Source: Microvirga lupini
GTDB taxonomy: Bacteria > Pseudomonadota > Alphaproteobacteria > Rhizobiales > Beijerinckiaceae
NCBI RefSeq assembly: GCF_014191055.1
Contig: NZ_JACHWB010000006.1
Span: 124,001-188,000 of the forward strand
DNA: 64,000 nucleotides
Direction of reading: 5' to 3'
Part shown: positions 35,279 to 43,758 of the stretch, in pieces
Position numbering within the stretch: the stretch's first letter is position 1
How the letters are laid out: each line of letters starts with the position of its first letter
Translations under genes and position numbers: made by a program
The notes under the pieces: model-generated
The model's database searches: none
Told to the model about the DNA's origin: nothing
Seen by the model: only the letters and a program-made list of their open reading frames with translations

Positions 35279-35523
35279 TAGGCGTCTTTTCTCCACCGCT
35301 TCGGTACGTCCAACGTCGAAGAGCAACTTACGTTCAATTGTGAACATAAGCTGGACCATGTGTGCACATGTAGACAGACAGATCGAAAGCTCCCGTCTAC
35401 AAGGACACCCAAGTGCCCTTCAAACGACGATCTACCGGCCTGTGCGACGGGCTCAGACCTGATGCGCAGCATACGGGTTCGATCGCCAACCCAACCGAAC
35501 CCGCTTACCTGTTGAGACTGTCC
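35279..35523. promoter_or_regulatory. divergent promoter between Crp/Fnr and kaiC-like genes
   Basis: Contains two short inverted repeats: 35332-35345 (GTTCA, 4-nt spacer, TGAAC) and 35357-35370 (CATGTG, TG, CACATG). They are candidate sites for the adjacent Crp/Fnr-type regulator. If the longer frames on either strand were used, part of this stretch would be coding. Confidence 0.35.
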
Positions 35524-37041
35524 ATGACGCTTTCGTCGCCTTCCGATGCCGCTCCGATCCCGACAGGGATTCCAGGCCTCGACGACCTCCTGGCGGGTGG
35601 GTATGCCGCCAATCGCGCCCACCTGATCGAGGGCCGGCCGGGCTCCGGCAAGACCACGCTGGGGATGCAATTCCTCATGGCCGGTGCCAAGCTGGGCGAA
35701 TCCTGCCTCTACATCACCCTATCCGAGAGCAAGCGCGAGCTACTGTCCGTCGCCTCCCGCCATGGCTGGTCGCTTGAGGGCATCGAGATCTTCGAGCTTG
35801 TCCCGCCGGAGCTGAGCCTCGATCCCAAGCAGCAGCAAAGCCTTGTCTATTCCTCCGATCTGGAACTCGGCGAGACGGTCCGCATGGCGCTGGCCGAGAT
35901 CGAACGGGTGAAACCCAGCCGGGTGGTGTTCGACTCGCTCTCCGAGATCCGGCTTCTGTCCCAGGGGTCCCTGCGCTACCGTCGACAGGTGCTGGCGTTG
36001 AAGAGCTACTTCCTGCTCAATGATGCAACCGTCCTCATGCTCGACGACCTCACGTCCGAGCAGGACGACCTCAACCTGCACTCCATCAGCCATGCGGTCA
36101 TCCGTCTTGAGCAGATCGTCCCGGCATACGGCTCAGAACGGCGCCGGATCACGGTGACGAAGATGCGGGGCACGGCCTTTCGGGGTGGTTACCACGACCT
36201 CATCATCGAGCGGGGTGGCTTGCGGATCTTTCCGCGCCTTACGGCGGCTGATCATCACAGGGAGTTTGCCTTTGACGCGATCCCCAGCGGCATCGTGGAA
36301 CTCGACACCATCCTGGGTGGTGGCCTGAGCCGCGGCACGAGCACCCTTGTGGTTGGCCCGTCGGGGGCGGGCAAGTCCACGTTGGCGCTGGGCTATCTCT
36401 GGGCCGCCCTGGAGCGCAGCGAGCCTGCCCTCATGATCAGCTTCGACGAGACCATCGGTATTCTTCTGCAACGAGCCAAGGGCGTCGGCTTCGACTTGGC
36501 GCCTCACGTTGAGGCCGGACGGCTTCGCATCGAGCAGATCGACCCGGCCAACGTCTCGCCCGGCGAATTTTCTGGCCGTGTGCGGGAAGCCGTCGAGCAA
36601 GGCGGCGCGAAGGTCGTCGTCATCGACAGCCTGACCGGGTACCTGAACGCCATGCCGGAGCAGCCCTTCATCGTGCTCCAGATGCACGAGCTCCTGACCT
36701 ACCTGAACCAGCAAGGCGTGGTCACGATCCTGATCCTGGCTCAGCACGGCATGATCGGCCAGATGGTCTCGCCGATCGACTTGACCTACCTCAGCGACAC
36801 CGTCGTCCTTCTGCGTTTCTTCGAAGCGAACGGCCGCATCCGGCGGGCGCTGTCGGTGGTGAAGCGGCGCACGGGCTCGCACGAGGACACGATCCGGGAG
36901 TTCCGGATCGACAGTCAGGGTTTGCGCGTTGGTCCGCCGCTGGAGCAGTTCCGGGGTGTGTTGACAGGCGTACCGACGTTCGAGGGCCAACGCGCCTCGC
37001 TTCTCGAGGAGCGTGAGAGCGACAATGATGCAGGCCGATGA
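35524..37041 (+). CDS. KaiC-like double-domain ATPase
   Basis: 505-residue RecA/DnaB-fold protein with two KaiC domains. Walker A motifs G-R-P-G-S-G-K-T (37-44) and G-P-S-G-A-G-K-S-T (278-286); Walker B-like F-D-S-L-S-E and V-I-D-S-L-T. The glutamate pairs of cyanobacterial KaiC appear as S-E (I-T-L-S-E-S) in domain 1 and D-E (S-F-D-E-T) in domain 2. The Ser431-Thr432 phosphosites align by eye with T421-Y422 in L-T-Y-L-S-D-T. It probably acts as a timing or stress ATPase rather than a full clock. The start at 35524 fits homology but has a poor ribosome site. No kaiB or kaiA is present. Confidence 0.85.
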   Translation: MTLSSPSDAAPIPTGIPGLDDLLAGGYAANRAHLIEGRPGSGKTTLGMQFLMAGAKLGESCLYITLSESKRELLSVASRHGWSLEGIEIFELVPPELSLDPKQQQSLVYSSDLELGETVRMALAEIERVKPSRVVFDSLSEIRLLSQGSLRYRRQVLALKSYFLLNDATVLMLDDLTSEQDDLNLHSISHAVIRLEQIVPAYGSERRRITVTKMRGTAFRGGYHDLIIERGGLRIFPRLTAADHHREFAFDAIPSGIVELDTILGGGLSRGTSTLVVGPSGAGKSTLALGYLWAALERSEPALMISFDETIGILLQRAKGVGFDLAPHVEAGRLRIEQIDPANVSPGEFSGRVREAVEQGGAKVVVIDSLTGYLNAMPEQPFIVLQMHELLTYLNQQGVVTILILAQHGMIGQMVSPIDLTYLSDTVVLLRFFEANGRIRRALSVVKRRTGSHEDTIREFRIDSQGLRVGPPLEQFRGVLTGVPTFEGQRASLLEERESDNDAGR

Positions 37042-38068
37042 GGTGTCCGTACTGATCCTCGCCCCTCACGGGAGGGATGGCACGGTGGCAGCGGCCATTC
37101 TTGGCGAGCTCGGGATCAAAGCCACGATATGTCCCGGCCTTGAGGCACTTGTCGCCGAGTTGGATGGGTCGGCCTGCGCGGTGATCACAGAGGAGGCGCT
37201 TCTCAGCGCCGACCGGCGGGAGCTTGCCGAGTGGATCAAGGTGCAGCCGCCCTGGTCCGACTTTCCGTTTATCCTGCTGACCCAGCGCGGCGGCTCACCC
37301 GTCGAGCACCTGACTGACCTACTCGGGAATGTTACCGTGCTGGAGCGACCGTTCCATCCGGCTGTGTTGGTGAATGCCGTACGATCCGCCATGCGGGCGC
37401 GGCAGCGGCAGCGGGAGGTGGAGGCGCATCTCAAGGAGCGGCAGCAGGCGCACGAGCGCCAAGCGCTGTTGATCCGCGAACTGCATCACCGGGTCAAGAA
37501 TACCCTTGCGACGGTCCAAGGGCTGCTCGGAGCCACCGCCCGCTCGACACATTCAGTCGACGAATTCTACCAGTCCTTTGCGGATCGCATCGTCTCGCTA
37601 GCCAACACGCATAATCTCCTGACCGAGGACTACTGGCAGACGGCACCGCTGGTCGAGATGCTCAGGAATGAGCTGGCTCATTATGACGATGGCGCGCAGC
37701 GACGGATCTCCCTTGACGGACCGTCGGTTGAACTCTCAGCGGATCTAGCTGTGCCGATTGGGATGGCTGTGCATGAGCTGACCACGAACGCAGCCAAGCA
37801 CGGGGCACTTTCAGTTCCGGGCGGGCAGATCGCAGTGGCTTGGACGGTCCAGGATGTTGAAGCAGGGCGTCGGCTTGCGATTGACTGGGTCGAGCGTGGT
37901 GGTCCTCGTGTGGAGCCGCCGCGGCGCAAGGGTTTTGGCTCGACGCTGCTGCATCGGGTGCTGACCCATCAATGCCACGCAACGATCAGCATCGCCTATG
38001 ACCCAGATGGCCTCTCCTGCCACATGGATATTCCTCTGGTCGAGGAGCGATTGGTGCCGGAGTATTGA
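37025..38068 (+). CDS. HWE/HisKA_2 histidine kinase with pseudo-receiver
   Basis: 347-residue kinase. Residues 5-120 look like a receiver fold but have E-E (V-I-T-E-E-A) where the phospho-Asp should be, and E-R-P-F in place of the usual K-P, so it is likely unphosphorylatable. A short coiled coil follows (R-A-R-Q-R-Q-R-E-V-E). The kinase part has the HisKA_2 box R-E-L-H-H-R-V-K-N (H154/H155) and an HWE-type ATPase with H-E-L-T-T-N-A-A-K-H-G-A. It overlaps the kaiC-like gene by 17 bp, implying a shared task. ATG codons at 37025 and 37028 follow GAGGAG at some distance. Confidence 0.85.
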   Translation: MMQADEVSVLILAPHGRDGTVAAAILGELGIKATICPGLEALVAELDGSACAVITEEALLSADRRELAEWIKVQPPWSDFPFILLTQRGGSPVEHLTDLLGNVTVLERPFHPAVLVNAVRSAMRARQRQREVEAHLKERQQAHERQALLIRELHHRVKNTLATVQGLLGATARSTHSVDEFYQSFADRIVSLANTHNLLTEDYWQTAPLVEMLRNELAHYDDGAQRRISLDGPSVELSADLAVPIGMAVHELTTNAAKHGALSVPGGQIAVAWTVQDVEAGRRLAIDWVERGGPRVEPPRRKGFGSTLLHRVLTHQCHATISIAYDPDGLSCHMDIPLVEERLVPEY

Positions 38069-38223
38069 TCGCCGAGGCATGTGCCTGGCCCGGGTGCACC
38101 TCTCCTGCTGCATCTTGTCCGTGTCTTGCTCTGGAGGGCTACACCGCCCCTGACTTCACGCTCAAGTGGATCTTTCAGAGCTTTGGCCATCGGCGCGACC
38201 GCCAGTCTGAATAAAGGTCAGGA
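38069..38223. other. intergenic region after the HWE kinase
   Basis: Non-coding, nothing recognised before the dispersed repeat at 38224. The gap from 38069 to 38480 holds that repeat and no gene. Confidence 0.4.
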
Positions 38224-38321
38224 ATTGGCACAAGGCAGAAGAACGAGTGTCTGCTCCAGCAAGAAACAGCAGACGTTCCAGGAGCGTAAGGGATCGGCGT
38301 AGAATGACCCAAACCGGACCA
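38224..38321. repeat. dispersed intergenic repeat, copy 4
   Basis: Full-length unit: TTGGCACA at the start, GAGTGTCTGCT and AGCAGACGTTCC as imperfect inverted arms around a 12-nt spacer, and TGACCCAAACCGGACCA at the end. It aligns along its length with the copies at 54080 and 58931. Confidence 0.65.
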
Positions 38322-38480
38322 CAGTGCTCTTGCGGCAATTCCTCAGACAATGGTCCGTCTCGCTGGAACTGTCCTGCGCAGCACTAAAGCTCCGGCGATG
38401 CCGACCTACACGTCAATATTTGGCTTGCAGCCAGTAACCAAACTGGCTGCGTTCCACCTGACGATATTAAGTGAGGCCGA

Positions 38481-39377
38481 TCAGGACATGCGTGGTGGGA
38501 CACCGCCTGCAGACTGAACAGACAATCCCCCCGCTTCTATTCCAGCCACCAAACTTCTCTCTAGGTCTGAAGTGCTGAGCCAGGAGTGCAGAAAGCCAGC
38601 ATTGAAGGCATCACCCGCTCCTGTTGTATCGACCACCTTCACCCGAAGCGCTTCAGCAGAGACGCAGGTCGATCCGCAGGAGGCCATGGCACCGCCCTCG
38701 CCGCGCTTGAGCACCACCAATGGAAATCTCTCCCGCAGGCTCTCCAGAATCGCATCGTCCGCGCTTTCTCCAGTCAGCGCCTCTCCCTCCTCGGCGTTCG
38801 GAAGCAGCAGGTCGATACCCGCGCAGATCTCGAAGAAGTCCGAGTCGCGGCGGATCAGTTCATCGTCCCAACTCGGGTCAAGGGAGATCGTCAGGCCAAA
38901 ACTGCGAGCCAAGGCGATCACCTCCGGAGTGTCCTTCAAGGTGGCAAATTCCGCGATGTGCAGATGGGTGACACCATCGGCCGAGAGAGCCTGTTCGAGG
39001 GTCGCCGGGCGTGACCCACCTGCACGCCGGGACACGAACGCTCTTTCCCCATTTTTGACCAGAGCCACCGTCGGCTGAGGGCCGGCGTCATGTGACCGCT
39101 CGACGAACGACAGATCGATCCCGCTGGCTTCGAGTTCCGGGTTGAGGCTCTGCGACAGTGGGTCCGAACCAAGGCGGGTGACGAGGGCAGCCGGTCGCCC
39201 TAGGGAGGCGAGGTGCGCCGCCGTGATATAGGCCCCACCGCCGGCCGCGATAGTGACGTTATCTGCAAACCTTTCGCGTCCCAGCACTGGCATCTCGTGC
39301 AGGCCCGTGAAGATGATGTCGCAATAGGTCCGCCCAAGACATAGGACCTTGCTGCGCTCCATAGGCGTTCCGGTCAT
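38481..39377 (-). CDS. PfkB family sugar kinase
   Basis: 298-residue ribokinase-fold kinase. N-terminal G-G-G-A-Y-I-T-A-A-H-L-A-S-L-G (PfkB signature 1, about residues 46-60) and C-terminal D-T-T-G-A-G-D-A-F-N-A-G-F (signature 2, catalytic Asp, about 244-256). It should phosphorylate a sugar or sugar conjugate. Members include fructosamine 6-kinases, fructokinase and KDG kinase. It is the last gene of the minus-strand ABC operon and overlaps the ATPase gene by ATGA, so it likely acts on the imported solute or a product of the lyase. Confidence 0.88.
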   Translation of the reverse strand: MTGTPMERSKVLCLGRTYCDIIFTGLHEMPVLGRERFADNVTIAAGGGAYITAAHLASLGRPAALVTRLGSDPLSQSLNPELEASGIDLSFVERSHDAGPQPTVALVKNGERAFVSRRAGGSRPATLEQALSADGVTHLHIAEFATLKDTPEVIALARSFGLTISLDPSWDDELIRRDSDFFEICAGIDLLLPNAEEGEALTGESADDAILESLRERFPLVVLKRGEGGAMASCGSTCVSAEALRVKVVDTTGAGDAFNAGFLHSWLSTSDLERSLVAGIEAGGLSVQSAGGVPPRMS

Positions 39378-40444
39378 CGGGCTGCCAGCGCTTTCTCGGT
39401 GGCCTCGTCGAAATAATAGAGGCGCTCTGCCGGGGCATGGAGTGTCAGATGCTCGCCAATCTGCGGGATCTGCCGACCCGGCGCGGAGCCGATGACGGTC
39501 TGGCCAGCGCTCTCGATGTGCACGAGGGTCTCCGAGCCGAGGGTTTCCACAACCACTACCGTGCCCGACACGGTCAGTCCTGGCACGCCGGGGCTGCTCG
39601 GGACAAGATCCTGCGGTCGTGCGCCAACCAGGATGTCCGCGCTGGTCGCTGCGGCTGACGGAACCTGAACGGATCCACCAAGCGCCAGATCCGCTCCTCC
39701 ATCCCGTAGGGATGCCGGCAGCAAGTTCATCGTCGGGCTGCCGATGAAGCGGGCGGTGAATATATCGACCGGGTTCTCGTACAGCTCGAGAGGCGTACCC
39801 ACCTGCAGGATCCTGCCATCGCGCATTACCACGATTCTGTCGGCCATCGTCATGGCCTCGACCTGATCATGCGTGACGAACACCGAGGTGGTGCCGAGCC
39901 TGTGGTGGAGTCGTTTGATCTCGATCCGCATCTGGGTGCGCAATTGGGCGTCGAGATTGGAAAGGGGCTCGTCGAACAGGAACGCGGCCGGATCGCGCAC
40001 CATCGCCCGGCCTATGGCGACCCGCTGGCGCTGGCCGCCCGACAGCGCCGAGGGGCGGCGATCGAGGAGCTGGGAAAGGCCGAGGGTTTCGGCAGCCTGC
40101 TCGACGCGCTGACGTTTCTCGCTCTTTGAGAGGTTGGAGCGATAGAGGCCGAAGGCAATGTTGTCCGCGACTGTCATATGCGGATAAATGGCATAGTTCT
40201 GGAACACCATGGCGATGTTCCGATCCTTGGGCTGAAGATCGTTGACGACACGTCCGTCGATCCGGATCTCGCCGCCGCTGATTTCCTCAAGCCCGGCAAT
40301 CATCCTGAGGGTCGTCGACTTGCCGCAGCCCGAAGGGCCCACGAGGACGACGAATTCGCCGTCGCGGACTGATAGATCGATGCCGTGGACCACAGTCGTA
40401 TGCCCGTAGCGTTTGATGAGGCGATTAAGGTCAATGGTGGCCAC
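39374..40444 (-). CDS. sugar ABC importer ATPase (UgpC/MsmK type)
   Basis: 356-residue ATPase: Walker A G-P-S-G-C-G-K-S-T (36-44), signature L-S-G-G-Q-R-Q-R-V-A-I-G-R, Walker B F-L-F-D-E-P-L-S-N-L-D, switch T-H-D-Q-V-E-A, then a C-terminal TOBE/OB regulatory domain (about 240-350) as in carbohydrate importers of the MalK group. It shares a base with the lyase gene stop and overlaps the kinase gene, so the operon is translated as a chain. Confidence 0.9.
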   Translation of the reverse strand: MATIDLNRLIKRYGHTTVVHGIDLSVRDGEFVVLVGPSGCGKSTTLRMIAGLEEISGGEIRIDGRVVNDLQPKDRNIAMVFQNYAIYPHMTVADNIAFGLYRSNLSKSEKRQRVEQAAETLGLSQLLDRRPSALSGGQRQRVAIGRAMVRDPAAFLFDEPLSNLDAQLRTQMRIEIKRLHHRLGTTSVFVTHDQVEAMTMADRIVVMRDGRILQVGTPLELYENPVDIFTARFIGSPTMNLLPASLRDGGADLALGGSVQVPSAAATSADILVGARPQDLVPSSPGVPGLTVSGTVVVVETLGSETLVHIESAGQTVIGSAPGRQIPQIGEHLTLHAPAERLYYFDEATEKALAAR

Positions 40445-41952
40445 TACTGGGCTCCCATAAGTGCTGTGAAACGGGATTGAAGGTCATGTGCAGAGGTCTG
40501 CTCGCGCTGCGCCGCGTTCTGCATGCGTTTGCGAATGCCAGATGTTTCATCATTGTAGGCGGCGATGGCCTGGGAGAGCGCCCTAGGCGCCGGTCCACCG
40601 AACCGGTCGCGTACAGCGACGAAGTTCTCGGGCGAAACAATCTTAGCAAAGTCATCCTCGTTGATGTTCGCTGGACGTCCAGTGCAGTGCTCGAAAGACT
40701 CCCGGAAGACCTTGTAGCCGTCGATCCCGATGTCACCTTCTATGGCCACGACCGCGCGAGCGACGGCTGCTGCAATCTCGTGGGCCTCCCGGAATGAAAG
40801 CCCCTCACGACGGACGAGGCTGTCGGCGAGCTCGGTCACTGTGATGCAGCTGCGGCGGATGTTCTGACGCACCCGGTCAGCATTGATGCGTAGCGCCGGA
40901 ACCAGCGCCGTGAGCAAGTCGAGCACGCGCCCGCCGCTCTCAAAAGCGCCATATCCGAAGCCCTGACTTTCGCCCTCGCTGTCGTTCATGTCGGTGAACG
41001 GAGTGTTGTGCATGATCGTCAGCATGGCCTGCGCCCGACCGACCGTCTGGGAGGCAAGGTGGCGCATGTGCTCGATGGGCACCGGATTGCGCTTCTGCGG
41101 CATGATCGAGCTGATCTGCACGAAGGCGTTGGGCACATAGACTTGGCTGACCTCGAAGCTTGTCCAGAACTGCAGGTCCTGGATGAAGCGCCCGAGATGC
41201 AGGAAGATCAGCTCGATGGCTGAATAGGTCGAGGTGACGTAGTCGATTGCCGCGATGCAGCCATAGGAGTTCTGCAGGGGACGGCTGAAGCCGAGAAGCC
41301 GCGCCATCAGGTCTCTGTTTATGGGAAAGCCGCTTGTGGTAATGGCCGCGGCTCCCATCGGGCTGCGGTCCACGATATCACGGGCCGCCTCCAGCCTTGT
41401 GATGTCACGCAGCAGGGTCTCCAGCACCGCCGCAAGATAATGCCCAAAGACGGTCGGTTGGGCCGGCTGACCGTGGGTATAGGCGACGATGAGTGTACTG
41501 TTCTCCCGCTCGGCAACCGACGCTAGGGTTTCGGCAAGGCGGACGAGACGCTCCAGCAGCGAATCGATCCGGTATTTAAGACCGAGCTTGAACAGGGTAT
41601 GATCGATGTCATTACGCGAGCGTGCGGTGTGAAGTCGACCTGCCAGATCCGGACCGAGCCGTGTGCGCAGCTCCTTCTCAATCAGGAAGAAGAAATCCTC
41701 GACCTCTCCAGTATAAGTGAGGGCGCTAACGTCCAATTCGCGGTCGATCGCTTCAAGCGATTGAGCAATCGGACGGGCCTGCTCGATTGTCAGAATACCA
41801 GTCTCATGTAGCATCACGAGATGAGCCCTGTCGATCCGGCGGAAGGCCTCGACATGGTGATCCTTCGCGCCGTCGAAGAGCGGGCGCAGAACGGCTTCCT
41901 TGTAGACCGGATTAGGGAATATGGAGCTGTCGTTGTAGGAGCCTGCAGTCAT
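40444..41952 (-). CDS. argininosuccinate-lyase-like C-N lyase
   Basis: 502-residue member of the fumarase/aspartase superfamily, argininosuccinate lyase branch. Marks: H-T-A-R-S-R-N-D (108-115), T-H-G-Q-P-A-Q-P-T near 155-165, and the catalytic-serine loop S-S-I-M-P-Q-K-R-N-P (about 285-294). True arginine-pathway ASL is usually about 460-470 residues and sits with arg genes. This one lies inside a sugar-type ABC operon between a permease and the ATPase. Related enzymes release fumarate from N-substituted aspartates (for example EDDS lyase). A conjugate of aspartate with an amine or sugar is the likely substrate type (inference). Confidence 0.85.
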   Translation of the reverse strand: MTAGSYNDSSIFPNPVYKEAVLRPLFDGAKDHHVEAFRRIDRAHLVMLHETGILTIEQARPIAQSLEAIDRELDVSALTYTGEVEDFFFLIEKELRTRLGPDLAGRLHTARSRNDIDHTLFKLGLKYRIDSLLERLVRLAETLASVAERENSTLIVAYTHGQPAQPTVFGHYLAAVLETLLRDITRLEAARDIVDRSPMGAAAITTSGFPINRDLMARLLGFSRPLQNSYGCIAAIDYVTSTYSAIELIFLHLGRFIQDLQFWTSFEVSQVYVPNAFVQISSIMPQKRNPVPIEHMRHLASQTVGRAQAMLTIMHNTPFTDMNDSEGESQGFGYGAFESGGRVLDLLTALVPALRINADRVRQNIRRSCITVTELADSLVRREGLSFREAHEIAAAVARAVVAIEGDIGIDGYKVFRESFEHCTGRPANINEDDFAKIVSPENFVAVRDRFGGPAPRALSQAIAAYNDETSGIRKRMQNAAQREQTSAHDLQSRFTALMGAQ

Positions 41953-41956
41953 CGGC

Positions 41957-42808
41957 TCAGCCTTTCAGCCCGGTGAGCATCACGCCTCGGACGATGTAAC
42001 GCTGGAGAAACAGGAAGATGATGAGGGTCGGTAGGGTCGCGATACTCGCGCCCGTCATGATCTTCTCCCATTGGATCGATTGCTCGACCGCGAAGCTGGA
42101 GAGCCCGACAGGCAGGGTGTAGAGTTCAGCGCTCGTGGTCACGATGAGAGGCCAAAAGAACGCCGTCCAATTGCCGAGAAAGGTGAAGATGGCGAGTGCC
42201 GAGAGGGCAGGGGTGACGAGCGGCATGGCGATTTTCCACCAGATTGTGAACTCGTTGAGTCCGTCGATCCTCGCCGCCTCCAGAAAGTCGTCCGGCACAC
42301 CTTCGAAAAACTGCTTCATCAGGAAGGTGCCAAACGCCGTCATCATCCCTGGGAACATGATGCCCCAATAGCTATCGATCCAGCCGAACTGGCTCGCCAT
42401 CAGATACCAGGGCAGGACCAGCATCTCGGTCGGGATCATCAGGGTGGACAGGATCGCTATGAAGACGATGTAGCGGCCTCGGAAGCGAAACTTCGCCAGC
42501 GTATAGCCGACGAGGCTATCGAAGAACACGTTCGACAGGGTGACGATCACCGCCACGATGGTCGAGTTCATGAGCCAGCGGGTGAAGCGCCCGTCACCGA
42601 GGATCTCGATGTAGTTGTCGAGGGTCGGCGTCTCGGGGATCACGCGCAGGTCATAGACCTGCGAAGCGTCCTTCAGGGACGTCGAGAGCATGAAGAGCAG
42701 GGGTGTCACCATGATGACGCCGCCAATAAACAGCAGCGTCCAGCAAAGGATCCGGCCTGGCCGGATATGTGGCATCATAAGGCCCGGTGGGAATGCGGCG
42801 GCTTTCAT
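41957..42808 (-). CDS. sugar ABC importer permease (MalG type)
   Basis: 283-residue inner-membrane permease with six hydrophobic helices and the coupling loop E-A-A-R-I-D-G-L-N-E-F-T-I-W-W. The short N-terminal tail precedes the first helix (I-L-C-W-T-L-L-F-I-G-G-V-I). It overlaps the partner permease by one base and lies 4 bp before the lyase gene. Confidence 0.9.
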   Translation of the reverse strand: MKAAAFPPGLMMPHIRPGRILCWTLLFIGGVIMVTPLLFMLSTSLKDASQVYDLRVIPETPTLDNYIEILGDGRFTRWLMNSTIVAVIVTLSNVFFDSLVGYTLAKFRFRGRYIVFIAILSTLMIPTEMLVLPWYLMASQFGWIDSYWGIMFPGMMTAFGTFLMKQFFEGVPDDFLEAARIDGLNEFTIWWKIAMPLVTPALSALAIFTFLGNWTAFFWPLIVTTSAELYTLPVGLSSFAVEQSIQWEKIMTGASIATLPTLIIFLFLQRYIVRGVMLTGLKG

Positions 42809-43734
42809 CAGCGGTCTCTCATGAGGCGCAACTGAACAAGGGATATCACGAGAAGGATCACGAACAGCACCACGGTCTGAGCAGCCGCATATCCCATCTC
42901 ATAGGAGCTGAAGGCAGTCTGGTAGATCATCAGCACCAGGGGCTTGGTGGAGTTCAGCGGCCCGCCGGGATCGTTCGTGTTGATGTTGTAGACCTGGTCG
43001 AAGATGCGAAGGAAGCCGATGGACGAGAAAACGACGAGAAACACCAGGGTCGGCTTCAGCAGCGGCAGGGTGATCTTGCGCAGGATAGCGCCTTCAGGAA
43101 GGCCATCAATGCGCGCGGCTTCGTAATAGGTGACGGGAATAGCCCTGAGCCCCGCCAGGAAGATGATGATCTGGAAGCCTAGGCCTGCCCAGACCGCGGG
43201 CGCAAGCACGGCCGGCAGCGCCTGCGAGGTGGAGCGCAGGAACGGCTGCTGCGGGATGCCAAAGCTGGAAAGAACGTCGTTGATCACCCCGATGGGAACA
43301 GGCTGGTAGAACCAGCGCCAGACCCAGGCCATCGCCGCTGCGGTCGTAAGGAAGGGAAGGAAGTACAGCGCGCGGATGAATGAGTGCATGAACCGCACGC
43401 GGTCGAGGTAGTAGGCCACCACGAAGGAGATCAGCAGACTGATCGGCGTGCCGAGGATCAGGTACAGGAAGGTGTTGCGGAACACCTGCCAGAACAGCGG
43501 ATCCCCGAGCAGCCTCCCGTAGTTCTCTAGCCCGACGAAAGCGGCAGGCTTGGTGATCGTCCAATCGGTCACCGACAGGTAGAAGGCTTGGAAGGTCGGC
43601 CAGAAGCGGATGACTACGTAGAAGACGAGCGGAACCGCGAGAAAGCTCCACGCCCAGATCACCTGCTTCTGACCGAGGCTCATCCTCGACCAGAGGCCGC
43701 CGGAGGCGACCTCCCGATGTGAGACGGTGGACAT
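42808..43734 (-). CDS. sugar ABC importer permease (MalF type)
   Basis: 308-residue inner-membrane permease of the CUT1 group. It begins with a cytoplasmic tail, then W-S-F-L-A-V-P-L-V-F-Y-V-V-I as the first helix. The coupling loop is E-A-A-R-I-D-G-L-P-E-G-A-I. It pairs with the MalG-type protein and the binding protein encoded 24 bp upstream. Confidence 0.9.
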   Translation of the reverse strand: MSTVSHREVASGGLWSRMSLGQKQVIWAWSFLAVPLVFYVVIRFWPTFQAFYLSVTDWTITKPAAFVGLENYGRLLGDPLFWQVFRNTFLYLILGTPISLLISFVVAYYLDRVRFMHSFIRALYFLPFLTTAAAMAWVWRWFYQPVPIGVINDVLSSFGIPQQPFLRSTSQALPAVLAPAVWAGLGFQIIIFLAGLRAIPVTYYEAARIDGLPEGAILRKITLPLLKPTLVFLVVFSSIGFLRIFDQVYNINTNDPGGPLNSTKPLVLMIYQTAFSSYEMGYAAAQTVVLFVILLVISLVQLRLMRDR

Positions 43735-43758
43735 GCGCTGCTTCCTCGCGGGCGTAGA

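Noticed and set aside
36133-36990. 285-codon minus-strand open frame
   Set aside because: Antisense to the second KaiC domain, no recognisable family.
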